Shown: positions 9,804-22,679 of the stretch, in pieces
How positions within the stretch are numbered: the stretch's first letter is position 1
How the letters are laid out: every line of letters begins with the position of its first letter
Assembly: GCA_040954595.2 (NCBI GenBank)
Contig: CM082589.2
Span: forward strand, 7,626,001 to 7,690,000
DNA length: 64,000 nucleotides
Origin: Balanoglossus misakiensis
Lineage: Eukaryota; Hemichordata
Direction of reading: 5' to 3'
Made by a program: the position numbers and the translations under genes
Notes under the pieces: generated by a model
What the model saw: only the letters and a program-made list of their open reading frames with translations
What the model was told of the DNA's origin: nothing
The model's database searches: none

Positions 9804-9816
9804 TGACCTTTGACCT
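9804..9816 (+). promoter_or_regulatory. Example of DR1 nuclear-receptor-type repeat
   Basis: TGACCTTTGACCT, whose complement is AGGTCAAAGGTCA, the ideal DR1 for RXR/HNF4/PPAR-type receptors. It lies at the head of nearly every R module. Confidence 0.65.
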
Positions 9817-10209
9817 ACTTTTGCATATCTCGACATCCACAGCAGATACAGCCTTGGCGTTTGGAGGTTTGGGGCCATAATGAAAAGCCAAAGTTTTGGG
9901 TCACCTGTGACACCTGCTTAACTCATTATTTATGTGCATACCTAATTCCGGGCTAACCAAAAGGGCTAGAGGTCTGGTTTTTGTTGAACATGGACCACTA
10001 TGGGTCAACATTTTCTGCCCAAATTTTGGGTGACCTCAGATGACCTTTGACCTACTTAACACTATATCAGCACTAAACATAGATATAATCTTGATATTTC
10101 ATGGGATAAACCACAGCAATTTGTTTCTACTCATTAATTATGTGCATATCTAATAATCAGATCAGATAATAGAGCTTGGGCCCGGACAATGCTGCTTGCA
10201 GCTTTAATT

Positions 10210-11656
10210 CTGTCTTTCCTTCTTTCTTCTTTCTTTCTTTCTTTATTCTTGTGTCAATTCTTTGTCGCTCTAGATCTCAGACACCGCTGCAGGTACACTT
10301 CTGAAACTTGCTACAGTGGTCAAGGTCAATGAGTAGTCGTGCATTGAACCTGTGAATTTTTAATTAGTCACGTGACCTGGCGGCCATATTGGATTTTCTA
10401 AAAAAATGCAAATCTCAGATCTCAGAAACTACAAGTCAGATCAACTTCAAATTTGGCATGCTGGTAGACTACCTTCTACCCATCATTTTTGTAATTGGAA
10501 ATTATGCTGACAATGTTGCAGTTTTTTTGCTACAATTTTTTTTCTGAAATCTGGCTTAAATTTCAAAAATCTTCTTCTCCAGAACCGGCAATAACCAAGT
10601 CACGCCGTTTGGGGTATGTGGTCACCTAACAGATGTCTATCAAGTTTGCGAAGATCATTGTGATTGGTCGAAGATTATGGCGGCCATATTGGATTTTCGA
10701 AAAACCATAGTAAAAATTCAAAAATCTTCTTCTCCAGAACGGGCGATAACCGAGTCACAAGATTTGGTGTGTGTGGTCATTAAAGAGATGTCTATCAAGT
10801 TTGCGAAGGGAAATGTGATTGGTCGAAGATTACGGCGGCCATATTGGATTTTGTGAAAAACGATTAAAAAGTAAAAATTCCTTTTCTAGCCTAAAAATTG
10901 ATAGCACAGAAATTCTTTTTATGGATATGAATCATCATATGACAAGAATAAGCTATAAATATTTTGGTAATTTTGGCAATGACCTTTGACCTACTTTTGA
11001 CGAATCATTTTTCTGCATATCTAATTCCAGGCTAACCAATAGGGCTATAAGTTTGGTTTTTGATGTATGTGGATTTGTATGTGATCAAAAAATTTTGCTA
11101 GTTTTCATGACCCCTTTAACCTCTGGTGACCTCATTAAATATGCGCATACCTAATTAATGATTAACCAATAGACCTAGAGGTGTTGTTTTTGTTATACAT
11201 GGACCAGTATGGGGTCAGAATTTTTTGCCCAAATGTTGGGTGACCTCGGGTGACCTTTGACCTACTTTGGCATATCTTGAAATCCACAGCAGATACAGCC
11301 TTGGCGTTTGGAGGTATAGGGCCATAATGAAAAGCCAAAGTTTTGGGTCACCTGTGACACCTGCTTAACTCATTATTTATGTGCATACCTAATTCCGGGC
11401 TAACCAAAAGGGCTAGAGATCTGGTTTTTGTTGGACATAGACCACTATGGGTCAAAATATTCTGCCCAAATAATTGGTGACCTCTGGGTGACCTTTGACC
11501 TACTTAATACTATGTCAACACCAAACCTAGATATAACCTTGATATTTCATGGGATAAAACACAGCATTATGTTTCTACTCATTAATTATGTGCATATCTA
11601 ATAATCAGATCAGATAATAGAGCTTGGGCCCGGACAATGCTGCTTGCAGCTTTAAT
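10210..11656 (+). repeat. Array unit 2, family A
   Basis: No 5' palindrome. P segment plus two Q modules and three or four R modules. Family A end. Confidence 0.85.
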
Positions 11657-13791
11657 ACTTTCTTTCTTTCTTTATTCTTGTGTCAATTCTTTGACCCACG
11701 AGATCTCAGACACCGCTGCAGGTACACTTCTGAAACTTGCTACAGTGGTCAAGGTCAATGAGTAGTCGTGCATTGAACCCTTGAATTTTTAATTAGTCAC
11801 ATGACCTGGCGGCCATCTTGGATTTTCTGAAAAAATGCAAATCTCAGATCTCAGAAACTACAAGTCAGATCGACTTCAAATTTGGCATGCTGGTAGACTA
11901 CCTTCTTGCAATCATTTTTGTAATTGGAAATTATACTGACAAAGTTGCAATTTTTTGCTACAATTTTTTTTCTGAAATCTGGCTTAAATTTCAAAAATCT
12001 TCTTCTCCAGAACCAGTGATAACCGAGTCACGCGGTTTGGGGTATGTGGTCACCTAACTGATGTCTATCAAGTTTGCGAAGATCATTGTGATTGGTTGAA
12101 GATTATGGCAGCCATATTGGATTTTCGAAAAACCATAGTAAAATTTCAAAAATCTTCTTCTCAAGAACCGGCGATAACTGAGTCACAAGATTTGGTGTGT
12201 GTGGTCATTAAACAGATGTCTATCAAGTTTGCGAAGAGGAATGTGATTGGTCGAAGATTATGGCGGCCATATTGGATTTTGTGAAAAACGATTAAAAAGT
12301 AAAAATTCCCTTTCTAGCCTTAAAATTGATAGCACAGAAATTCTTTTTACGGATATGAATCATCATATGCCAAGAATAAGCTATAAATATTTTGGTAATT
12401 TTGGCAATGACCTTTGACCTACTTTTGACGCATGATTTTTCTGCATATCTAATTCCAGGCTAACCAATAGGGCTATAAGTTTGGTTTTTGATGTATGTGG
12501 ATTTGTATGTGATCAAAAAATGTTGCTACTTTTCATGACCCCTTTGACCTCTGGTGACCTCATTAAATATGCACATACCTAATTACAGATGAACCAATAG
12601 ACCTAGAAGTTTTGTTTTTGTTATACATGGACCAGTATGGGGTCAAAATATTTTGCCCAAATTTTGGGTGACCTCGGGTGACCTTTGACCTACTTTTGCA
12701 TATCTTGACATCCACAGCAGATACAGCCTTGGCGTTTGGAGGTATGGGGCAATAATGAAAAGCCAAAGTTTTGGGTCACCTGTGATACCTGCTTAACTCA
12801 TTAATTATGTGCATACCTAATTCTAGGCTAACCAAAAGGGCTAGAGGTCTGTTTTTTGATGGACATGGACCACTATGGGTCAAAATTTTCTGCCCAAATT
12901 TTGGATGACCTCAGATGACCTTTGACGTACTTTTGCATATCTCGGCATCCAAAGCAGGTACAGCCTTGGCATTTGGAGGTATGGGGCCATAATGAAAAGC
13001 CAAAGTTTTGGGTCACCTGTGACACCTGCTTTACTCATTATTTATGTGCATACCTAATTCTAGGCTAACCAAAAGGGCTAGAGGTCTGTTTTTTGTTGGA
13101 TATGGACCACTATGGGTCAAAATTTTCTGCCCAAATTTTGGATGACCTCGGGTGACCTTTGACCTACTTTTGCATATCTTGACATCCACAGCAGATACAG
13201 CCTTGGCGTTTGGAGGTATGGGGCCATAATGTAAAGCCAAAGTTTTGGGTCACCTGTGACACCTGCTTAACTCATTAATTATGTGCATACCTAATTCTAG
13301 GCTAACCAAAAGGGCTAGAGGTCTGTTTTTTGATGGACATGGACAACTATGGGTCAAAATTTTCTGCCCAAATTTTGGATGACCTCAGATGACCTTTGAC
13401 GTACTTTTGCATATCTCGGCATCCAAAGCAGGTACAGCCTTGTCATTTGGAGGTATGGGGCCATAATGAAAAGCCAAAGTTTTGGGTCACCTGTGACACC
13501 TGCTTTACGCATTATGTATGTGCATACCTAATTCCAGGCTAACCAAAAGGGCTAGAGGTCTGGTTTTTGTTGGACATGGACCACTATGGGTCAAAATTTT
13601 CTGCCCAAATGTTGGGTGACCTCTGGGTGACCTTTGACCTACTTAACACTTTAACAGCACCAAACATACATATAACCTTGATATTTCATGGGATAAAACA
13701 GCATTATGTTTCTACTCATTAATTATGTGCATATCTAATATCAGATCAGATAATAGAGCTTGGGCCCGGACAATGCTGCTTGCAGCTTTAA
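11657..13791 (+). repeat. Array unit 3, family A, expanded R modules
   Basis: The longest body in the array. R modules at about 12695, 12932, 13168 and 13406 alternate between two subtypes (CTTGACATCCACAGCAGATA and CTCGGCATCCAAAGCAGGTA), which gives a duplicated dimer of about 473 bp. Confidence 0.85.
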
Positions 13792-14901
13792 TCTTTCTTT
13801 CTTCTTTCTTTATTCTTGTGTCAATTCTTTGTCGCTCTAGATCTCAGACACCACTGCAGGTACACTTCTGAAACTTGCTACAGTGGTCAAGGTCAATGAG
13901 TAGTCGTGCATTGAACCCTTGAATTTCTAATTAGTCACATGACCTGGCAGCCATCTTGGATTTTCTGAAAATATGCAAATCTCAGATCTCAGAAACTACA
14001 AGTCAGATCGACTTCAAATTTGGCGTGCAGGTAGACTACCTTCTGCTTATCATTTTTGTAATTGGAAATTTTGCTGTCAATGTTGCAGTTTTTTTGCTAC
14101 AGTTGTTTTTCTGAAATCTGGTCAAAATTTCAAAAATCTTCTTCTCCAGAACCGGCGATAACCGAGTCACGCGGTTTGGGGTATGTGGTCACCAAACTGA
14201 GGTCTATCAAGTTTGCGAAGATCATTGTGATTGGTGGAAGATTATGGCGGCCATATTGGATTTTCGAAAAACCCTAGTAAAATTTCAAAAATCTTCTTCT
14301 CAAGAACCGGCGATAACCGAGTCACAAGATTTGGTGTGTGTGGTCATTAAACAGATGTCTATCAAGTTTGCGAAGATCATTGTGATTGGTCGAAGATTTT
14401 GGCGGCCATATTGGATTTTGTGAACAACGATTAAAAAGTAAAAATTCTGTTTCTAGCCTAAAAATTGATAGCACAGAAATTCTTTTTATGGATATGAATC
14501 ATCATATGACAAGAATAACCTATAAATATTTTGATAATTTTGGCAATGACCTTTGACCTACTTTTGACGAATCATTTTTCTGCATATCTAATTCCAGGCT
14601 AACCAATAGGGCTATAAGTTTGGTTTTTGATGTATGTGGATTTGTATGTGATCAAAAAATTTTGCTACTTTTCATGACCCCTTTGACCTCTGCTGACCTC
14701 ATTAAATATGCATATACCTAATTACAGATGAACCAATAGACCTAGAGGTTTTGCTTTTGTTATACATGGACCAGTATGGGGTCAAAATATTTTGCCCAAA
14801 TGTTGGGTGACCTCGGGTGACTTTTGACCTATTTAACACTATATTAGCATCAGATCAGATAATAGAGCTTGGGCCCGGACAATGCTGCTTGCAGCTTTAA
14901 T
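13792..14901 (+). repeat. Array unit 4, family A, shortened
   Basis: About 1.1 kb. The last R modules are missing: TTAACACTATATTAGCATCA runs straight into the family A end. Confidence 0.85.
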
Positions 14902-16327
14902 TCTTTCTTTCTTTAGGGCCCAAGCGCATACCAGCGCTTGGGCCCTATTGGTTTCGTTGGGGTTTTTCAGTCTTTCTTTCCTTCTTTATTCTTGGTTCCA
15001 TTTTTCGGCCACCTAAATCTCAAAAACTGCAGCACCAACCAGGCTGAAACTTGGTAGGCAGATAGGGGCCAATCAGTAGATGTGCAGTGGCTCGTGAATA
15101 TTTAATTAGTCACGTGACCTGGCGGCCATATTGGATTTTCTGAAAAAATGCAAATCTCAGATCTCAGAAACTACAAGTCAGATTGACTTCAAATTTGGTG
15201 TGCAGCTAGTATACCTTATGCCCATCATTTTTGTAATTGGATATTATGCTGTCAATGTTGCAGTTTTTTTGCTACAGTTGTTTTTCTGAAATCTGGTCAA
15301 ATTTTCAAAAATCTTCTTCTCCAGAACCGGCGATAACCGAGTCACGCCATTTGAGGTATGTGGTCACCCAACTGATGTCTATCAAGTTTGCGAAGATCAT
15401 TGTGATTGGTCGAAGATTATGGCGGCCATATTGGATTTTCGAAAAACCATAGTAAAACTTCAAAAATCTTCTTCTCAAGAACGGGCGATAACCGAGTCAC
15501 AAGATTTGGTGTGTGTGGTCATTAAACAGATGTCTATCAAGTTTGCGAAGGGGAATGTGATTGGTCGAAGATTATGGCGGCCATATTGGATTTTGTGAAA
15601 AACGATTAAAAAGTAAAAATTCCCTTTCTAGCCTAAAAATTGATAGCACAGAAATTCTTTTTATGGATATGAATCATCATATGACAAGAATAAGCTATAA
15701 ATATTTTGGTAATTTTGGCAATGACCTTTGACCTACTTTTGACGCATCATTTTTCTGCATATCTAATTCTAGGCTAACCAATAGGGCTATAAGTTTGGTT
15801 TTTGATGTATGTGGATTTGTATGTGATCAAAAAATTTTGCTACTTTTCATGACCCCTTTGACCTCTGCTGACCTCATTAAATATGCACATACCTAATTAC
15901 AGATGAACCGATAGACCTAGAGATTTTGTTTTTGTTATACATGGACCAGTATGGGGTCAAAATATTTTGCCCAAATGTTGGGTGACCTCGGGTGACCTTT
16001 GACCTACTTTTGCATATCTCGACATCCACAGCAGATACAGCCTTGGCATTTGGAGGTATGGGGCCATAATGAAAAGCCAAAGTTTTGGGTCACCTGTGAC
16101 ACCTGCTTTACTCATTATTTATGTGCATACCTAATTCCGGGCTAACCAAAATGGCTAGAGGTCTGGTTTTTGTTGGACATGGACCACTATGGGTCAAAAT
16201 GTTCTGCCCAAATTGTGGATGACCCCTGGGTGACCTTTGATGTTTCTACTCATTAATTATGTGCATATCTAATAATCAGATCAGATAATAGAGCTTGGGC
16301 CCGGACAATGCTGCTTGCAGCTTTAAT
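14902..16327 (+). repeat. Array unit 5, family A, one palindrome
   Basis: One GGGCCCAAGCGC palindrome with loop ATACCA at 14914-14947. The P segment is a variant with TTGGTTCCATTTTTCGGCCA, shared with unit 23. Confidence 0.85.
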
Positions 16328-17742
16328 TCTTTCTTTCTTTTTTCTTGTGTCAATTCTTCGGCCAACTAAATCTCTGAAACTACTGCAGGTACACTGCTCA
16401 AACTTGCTACAGTGGTCAAGGTCTATGAGTAGATGTGCAGTGACTTGTGAATACTTAATTAGTCACGTGACTTGGCGGCCATATTGGATTTTCTGAAAAA
16501 ATGCAAATCTCAGATCTCAGAAACTACAAGTCAGATCGACTTCAAATTTGGCATGCAGGTAGACTACCTTCTACTCATCATTTTTGTAATTGGAAATTTT
16601 GCTGTCAATGTTGCAGTTTTTTTGCTACAATTTTTTTTCTGAAATCTGGCTTAAATTTCAAAAATCTTCTTCTCCAGAACCGGTGATAACCGAGACACGC
16701 GGTTTAGGGTATGTGGTCACCTAACTGATGTCTATCAAGTTTGCGAAGATCATTGTGATTGGTCGAAGATTATGGCGGCCATATTGGATTTTCGAAAAAC
16801 CATAGTTAAACTGCAAAAATCTTCTTCTCCAGAACGGGCGATGACTTAGTCGCAAGATTCGAGGAGTATGGTCACTACACTGATGTCTATCAAGTTTGCA
16901 AAGAGCATTGTGATTGGTCGGAGATTATGGCGGCCATATTGGATTTTGTAAAAAGCAGTGAAAAATTGAAATTCCTTTTTCTAGTCTAAAAATTGATAGC
17001 ATACAAATTCTTTTTATGGATATCAATCGTCATGTGACTAAAATGTGTTACAATTTTTTGGCGATTTTTCACATGACCTTTGACCTACTTATCACGCGTT
17101 ATTATTTCTGCATATCTAATTCCAGGCTAACCTGTAGGGCTAGACGTTTGGTTTTTGATGAATGTGGATTAATGTGTGATCAAAATATTTTGCTACTTTT
17201 CATGACCCCTTTGACCTCTGCTGACCTCATTAATTATGTGCATAGCTAATTACAGGCGAACCAATAGAGCTAGAGGTTTGGTTTTTGTTGGACATGGACC
17301 AGAATGGGATCAAAATTTTTTGCCCAAATGTTGCGTGACCTCTGGTGACCTTTGACCTACTTTCGCATATCTCAGCATCCAGAGCAGATACAGCCATGGC
17401 ATTTGGTAGGATGGGACCAAAATGTAAAGCCACATTTTTGGGTCAACTGTGACACCTGCTGACCTCATTAAATATGCACATACCTAATTACACGCAAACC
17501 AATAGAGCTAGAGTTTTGGTTTTTATTGGACATTATGGGTAAAAAAAAATTACCCAAATGTTGGGTGACCTCAGGTGACCTTTGACCTACTTCACCCTAT
17601 TTCAGCAGCAAAAATACACACATCCTTGTTATGTCATGAGATAATACATCCGATAGAAAATTCTGCTTCTTCTCATTCACACTGTGCATATATAATTCAA
17701 GATCAGCGCTTGGGCCCGACAATGCTGCTCGCAGCTTTAATT
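16328..17742 (+). repeat. Array unit 6, family C
   Basis: The first unit with the family C end (CAGCGCTTGGGCCCGACAAT, then GCTGCTCGCAGC). About 1.42 kb, like nearly all family C units. Confidence 0.85.
17566..17588 (+). promoter_or_regulatory. Example of compound DR4+DR1 site
   Basis: Three TGACCT half-sites in a row with spacings 4 (CAGG) and 1 (T). This compound recurs where an R module has CCTCAGG upstream of the DR1. Confidence 0.6.
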
Positions 17743-18932
17743 CTTTAGGGCACAAGCGCCCTCAGGCGCTTGTGCCCTATTGGTTTTACCCTGTTTTTTA
17801 GGGCACAAGCCAAGCAGGCTTGTGCCCTATTGGTATTACTGGGGTTTTTCATCTTTTTTTTTTTTTTTTTTTTCTTGTGTAGTTTTTTTGCTCAGGTAGA
17901 TCTTGAAAACGGCTGAACCTACAAATCTCAAACTTGGCACAGTGGTGCAGGCCTATGAGAGCTGGTGCAGTATTCTCGTGAATGTTTAATAAGTCATGTG
18001 ACCTGATGTCCATATATGGGCAAAGTTTTCAAATGGGCCTAATTTGCATATGAATGGAGATATCAAAATTCTTTTAGCGATTTTTGCGGACCATGTGGTC
18101 AGTGTCCTACATGCCAAATGTCAAGGCCGTGGGCCAAGTCTATTTTGAGAAGAAGATTTTTTTATTTTTCATATTTTTGGACCCAGCCATAGGCCTATAC
18201 TTTCTATAGTTAAGCTATGATGCTATGTCCACGTCGGCTGTGCAATGGTCCTGTACAGTGACTATCTATTGGCCCGTGAGCAGAATTGGACCACAATAAA
18301 AGGCAAAATTTTGGGCTCACCTGTAACACCTGCTTAACTCATTAATTATGTGCATACCTAATTCCAGGCTAACTAATACGGCTAGAGGTTTTGTTCTTGT
18401 GGGACTTGGACCAGTATGGGATCGAAAATTTTTGCCCAAATTTTGGGTGACCTCAAGTGACCTTTGACCTACTTTCCTATATCTCGGCATCCACAGCATT
18501 TACAGACTTGGCGTTTGGAGGGTTGTGACTAAAATTGAAAAGACTTAATTATGTGCATACCTAATTCCAGGCTAGCCAATAGGGCTAGAGGTTTGATTTT
18601 TGTTGAACATGGACCAGTATGAGGTTAAAATTTCTTGCCCAATTTTAGGTGACCTCAGGTGACCTTTGACCTACTTTACCATATCTCGGCAACCAGCGCA
18701 GATACAGCCTTAGCATTTGGAGGCATGGAACTCCTAATGAAGCCTTATACTTTACCTCATTAATTATGTGCATATCTAATTCTAGGTGAACCAATAGGGT
18801 TAGAGGTCTGATTTTTGTTAGACCTGGACTGGTATGGGGGTCAAAACTTTTTACCCAATTTTTTGGTGACCACATATGACCTTTGACCTTCGGCTTAAGC
18901 TTGGGCCCGTCATCGCTGCTTGCAGCTATATT
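17743..18932 (+). repeat. Array unit 7, family B, two palindromes
   Basis: Palindromes with the GGGCACAAGC / GCTTGTGCCC version of the arms at about 17745-17850. Family B lacks the GGCGGCCATATTGG Q modules and has TGTCCATATATGGGCAAAGT instead. Its end reads CCCGTCATCGCTGCTTGCAG. Confidence 0.85.
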
Positions 18933-20139
18933 TCTTCTACTTCTTTTTCTTGTGCAGTTTTTTTGCCAACTAGGATCTTGGAAACGGCTGAAGCTACGAA
19001 TCTCAAACTTGGCACAATGGTGCAGGTCTATGAGAGCTCGTGCAGTACCCTCGTGAATGTGTAATTAGTCACATGACCTGATGACCATATATGGGCAAAG
19101 TTTTCAAATGGGCCTAATTTGCATAGTAATGGAGATATCTAAATTCTTTTAGCGATTTTAGCAGACCATGTGGTCAGTGTCCTACATGCCAAATTTCAAG
19201 GCCCTGGGCCAAGTCAAGTTTGAGAAGAAGATTTTTAAATATTATATTTCATATTTTTTGTACCCATGAGCCTATACTGTCTTTAGTTAAGGTGTGATGC
19301 TATTCCCACATCTGTGCAATGGTCCTGTACAGTGACAGTCTATTGGCAGTGAGCAGAATGGGACCAAAATAAAAGGCAGAATTTTGGGCTCACCTGTAAC
19401 ACCTGCTTAACTCATTAATTATGTGCATACCTAATTCTGGGCTAACTAATAGGGCTAGAGGTTTCGTGCTTGTGGGACATGGACCATTATAGGGTCAAAA
19501 TTTCTTGCCCAAATTTTGCATGACCTCAGGTGACCTTTGACCTACTTTCCTATATCTCGTCATCCAGAGCAGGTACAGACTTTGAGTTTGGAGGGTTGGG
19601 ACTATAATTGAAAAGCCAAAATTTGGGGTCACCTGTGACACCTGCTTATCTCATTAATTATGTGCATACCTAATTCCAGGCTAACCAATAGGGCTAGAGG
19701 TTTGATTTTCGTTGAACGTGGACCACTATGGGATAAAATTTCTTGCCAAAATTTTGGGTGACCTCAGGTGACCTTTGACCTACTTTACCATATCTCGGCA
19801 ACCAGAGCAGATACAGCCTTGGCATTTGGAGGGATGGAACTCCTAATGGAGCCTTACACTTTACCTCATTAATTATGTGCATACCTAATTCCAGGCTAGC
19901 CAATAGAGCTAGAGGTTTGATTTTTGTTGAACATGGACCAGTATGGGATTAAAATTTCTTGCCCAATTTTGGGTGACCTCAGGTGACCTTTGACCTACTT
20001 TCCTATATCTCGGCATCCAGAACAGGTACAGCATTTGTGTTTGGATGGATCGAACTTTTGCCCAAATTTTGGGTGACCACATATGACCTTTGACCTTCAG
20101 CTTAAGCTTGTGCCCGTCATCGCTGCTTGCAGCTATATA
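18933..20139 (+). repeat. Array unit 8, family B
   Basis: Same build as unit 7 without palindromes. The end has CTTGTGCCC in place of CTTGGGCCC and is followed by an AT run. Confidence 0.85.
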
Positions 20140-21204
20140 TATATATTTTTTTTTCTTGTGTAGTTTTTTTGCTCAGTTAGATCTTGAAAACGGCTGAACC
20201 TACAAATCTCAAACTTGGCACAGTGGTGCAGGTCTATGAGAGCTCGTGCAGTACCCTCGTGAATGTGTAATTAGTCACATGACCTGATGACCATATATGG
20301 GCAAAGTTTTCAAATGGGCCTAATTTGCATATGAATGACGATATCAAAATTCTGTGCAATCATTTTGCTGACCATATGGTCAGTGTCCTACATGCCAAAT
20401 TTCAAGGCTCTGGGCCAAGTCAATTTTGAGAAGAAGATTTGTAAATATTATATTTCATATTTTTTGGACCCAGCCATAGGCCTATACTTTCTATAGTTAA
20501 GCTATGATGCTATGTCCACATCTGTGCAATGTTTAAAAGCCAAAATTGGGGGTCACCTGTGACACCTACTTATCTCATTAATTATGTGCATACCTAATTC
20601 CAGGCCAACCAATAGGGTTATAGGTTTGGTTTTTGTTGAACATGGACCAGTATAGGGTCAAAATTTCTTGCCCAAATTTTGGGTGACCTCAGGTGACCTT
20701 TGACCTACTTTCCTATATCTCCGCTTCCAGAGCAGGTACAGATTTGGCGTTTGGAGGGTTGGGACTAAAATTTAAAAGCCAAAATTGGGGGTCACCTGTG
20801 ACACCTGCTTATCTCATTAATTATGTGCATACCTAATTCCAGGCTAACCAATAGGGCTAGAGGTTTAATTTTTGCTGAACATGGACCAGTATGGGGTCAA
20901 AATTTCTTGCCCAAATTTTGGGTGACCTCAGGTGACCTTTGACCTACTTTACCATATCCCGGCATGCACAGCAGCTACAGCCTTGGCATTTGGAGGGATG
21001 GAACTCCTGATGGAGCCTTACACTTTATCTCATTAATTATGCACATACATAATTGTAGGCGAACCAATAGGGCTAGAGATTTTGTTCTTGTGGGACACGG
21101 ACCAGTATGGGGTCAAAATTTCTTGCCCAAATTTTGGGTGACCACTTATGACCTCTGACCTTCGGCTTAAGCTTGGGCCCGTCATCGCTGCTTGCAGCTA
21201 TATT
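20140..21204 (+). repeat. Array unit 9, family B, short
   Basis: About 1.07 kb. Family B front, then R modules with AAATTTCTTGCCCAAATTTT. Family B end at 21170-21204. Confidence 0.85.
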
Positions 21205-22679
21205 TAGGGCCCAAGCGCATACCAGCGCTTGGGCCCTATTGGTTTCGTTGGGGTTTTTCTTTCTTTCTTTCTTTCTTTATTCTTCTGTCATTTCTTTGTC
21301 GCTCTAGATCTCAGACACCACTGCAGGTACAGTTCTCAAACTTGCTACAGTGGTCAAGGTCAATGAGTAGTCGTGCATTGAACCCATGAATTTTTAATTA
21401 GTCACATGACCTGGCGGCCATCTTGGATTTTCTGAAAAAATGCAAATCTCAGATCTCAGAAACTACAAGTCAGATCGACTTCAAATTTGGCGTGCAGGTA
21501 GACTACCTTATGTCAAACATTTTTGTAATTGGAAATTATGCTGTCAATGTTGCAGTTTTTTTGCTACAATTTTTTTTCTGAAATCTGGCTTGAATTTCAA
21601 AAATCTTCTTCTCCAGAACCAGTGATAACCGAGACATGGGATTTGGGGTATGTGGTCACCTAACTGATGTCTATCAAGTTTGCGAAGATCATTGTGATTG
21701 GTCGAAGATTATGGCGGCCATATTGGATTTTCGAAAAACCCTAGTAAAATTTCAAAAATCTTCTTCTCAAGAACCAGCGATAACCGAGTCACAAGATTTT
21801 GTGTGTGTGGTCATTCAACAGATGTCTATCAAGTTTGCGAAGAGGAATGTGATTGGTCGAAGATTATGGCGGCCATATTGGATTTTCTTAAAAACGATTA
21901 AAGAGTAAAAATTCCCTTTCTAGCCTAAAAATTGATAGCACAGAAATTCTTTTTATGGATATGAATCATCATATAACAAGAATAAGCTATAAATATTTTG
22001 GTAATTTTGGCAATGACCTTTGACCTACTTTTGACGCATCAATTTTCTGCATATCTAATTCCAGGCTAACCAATAGGGCTATAAGTTTGGTTTTTGATGT
22101 ATGTGGATTTGTATGTGATCAAACAATTTTGGTACTTTTCATGACCCCTTTGACCTCTGCTGACCTCATTAAATATGCGCATACCTAATTGCAGGTGAAC
22201 CAATAGACCTAGAGGTTTTGTTTTTGTTGGACAGGACAAGTATAGGGTCAAAAATTTTTACCCAAATTTTGGGTGACCTCTGGTGACCTTTGACCTAATT
22301 TCGCAAATCTCAGCATCCACAGCAGATACAGCCTTGGCGTTTGGAGGTATGGGGCCATAATGAAAAGCCAAAGTTTTGGGTCACCTGTGACACCTGCTTA
22401 ACTCATTATTTATGTGCATACCTAATTCCGGGCTAACCAAAAGGGTTAGAGGTCTGGTTTTTGTTGGACATGGACCACTATGGGTCAAAATTTTCTGCAC
22501 AAACTGTGGGTGACCTCTGACCTACTTAACACTATATCAGCACTAAACATAGATATAATCTTGATATTTCATGGGATAAAACACAGCATTATGTTTCTAC
22601 TCATTAATTATGTGCATATCTAATAATCAGATCAGATAATAGAGCTTGGGCCCGGACAATGCTGCTTGCAGCTTTAATT
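21205..22679 (+). repeat. Array unit 10, family A, one palindrome
   Basis: Palindrome with loop ATACCA at 21204-21238. Its body resembles unit 21 (GTCAAACATTTTTGTAATTG variant). Confidence 0.85.

Larger units (their letters stand above)
8786..10209 (+). repeat. Array unit 1 body, family A
   Basis: Its P/Q part is unusual (GGCTTCTTCTCAAAAACCAC, TTGGCCGCCATATTGG) and is shared almost base for base only with unit 16. It ends in CCCGGACAATGCTGCTTGC. Confidence 0.85.
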
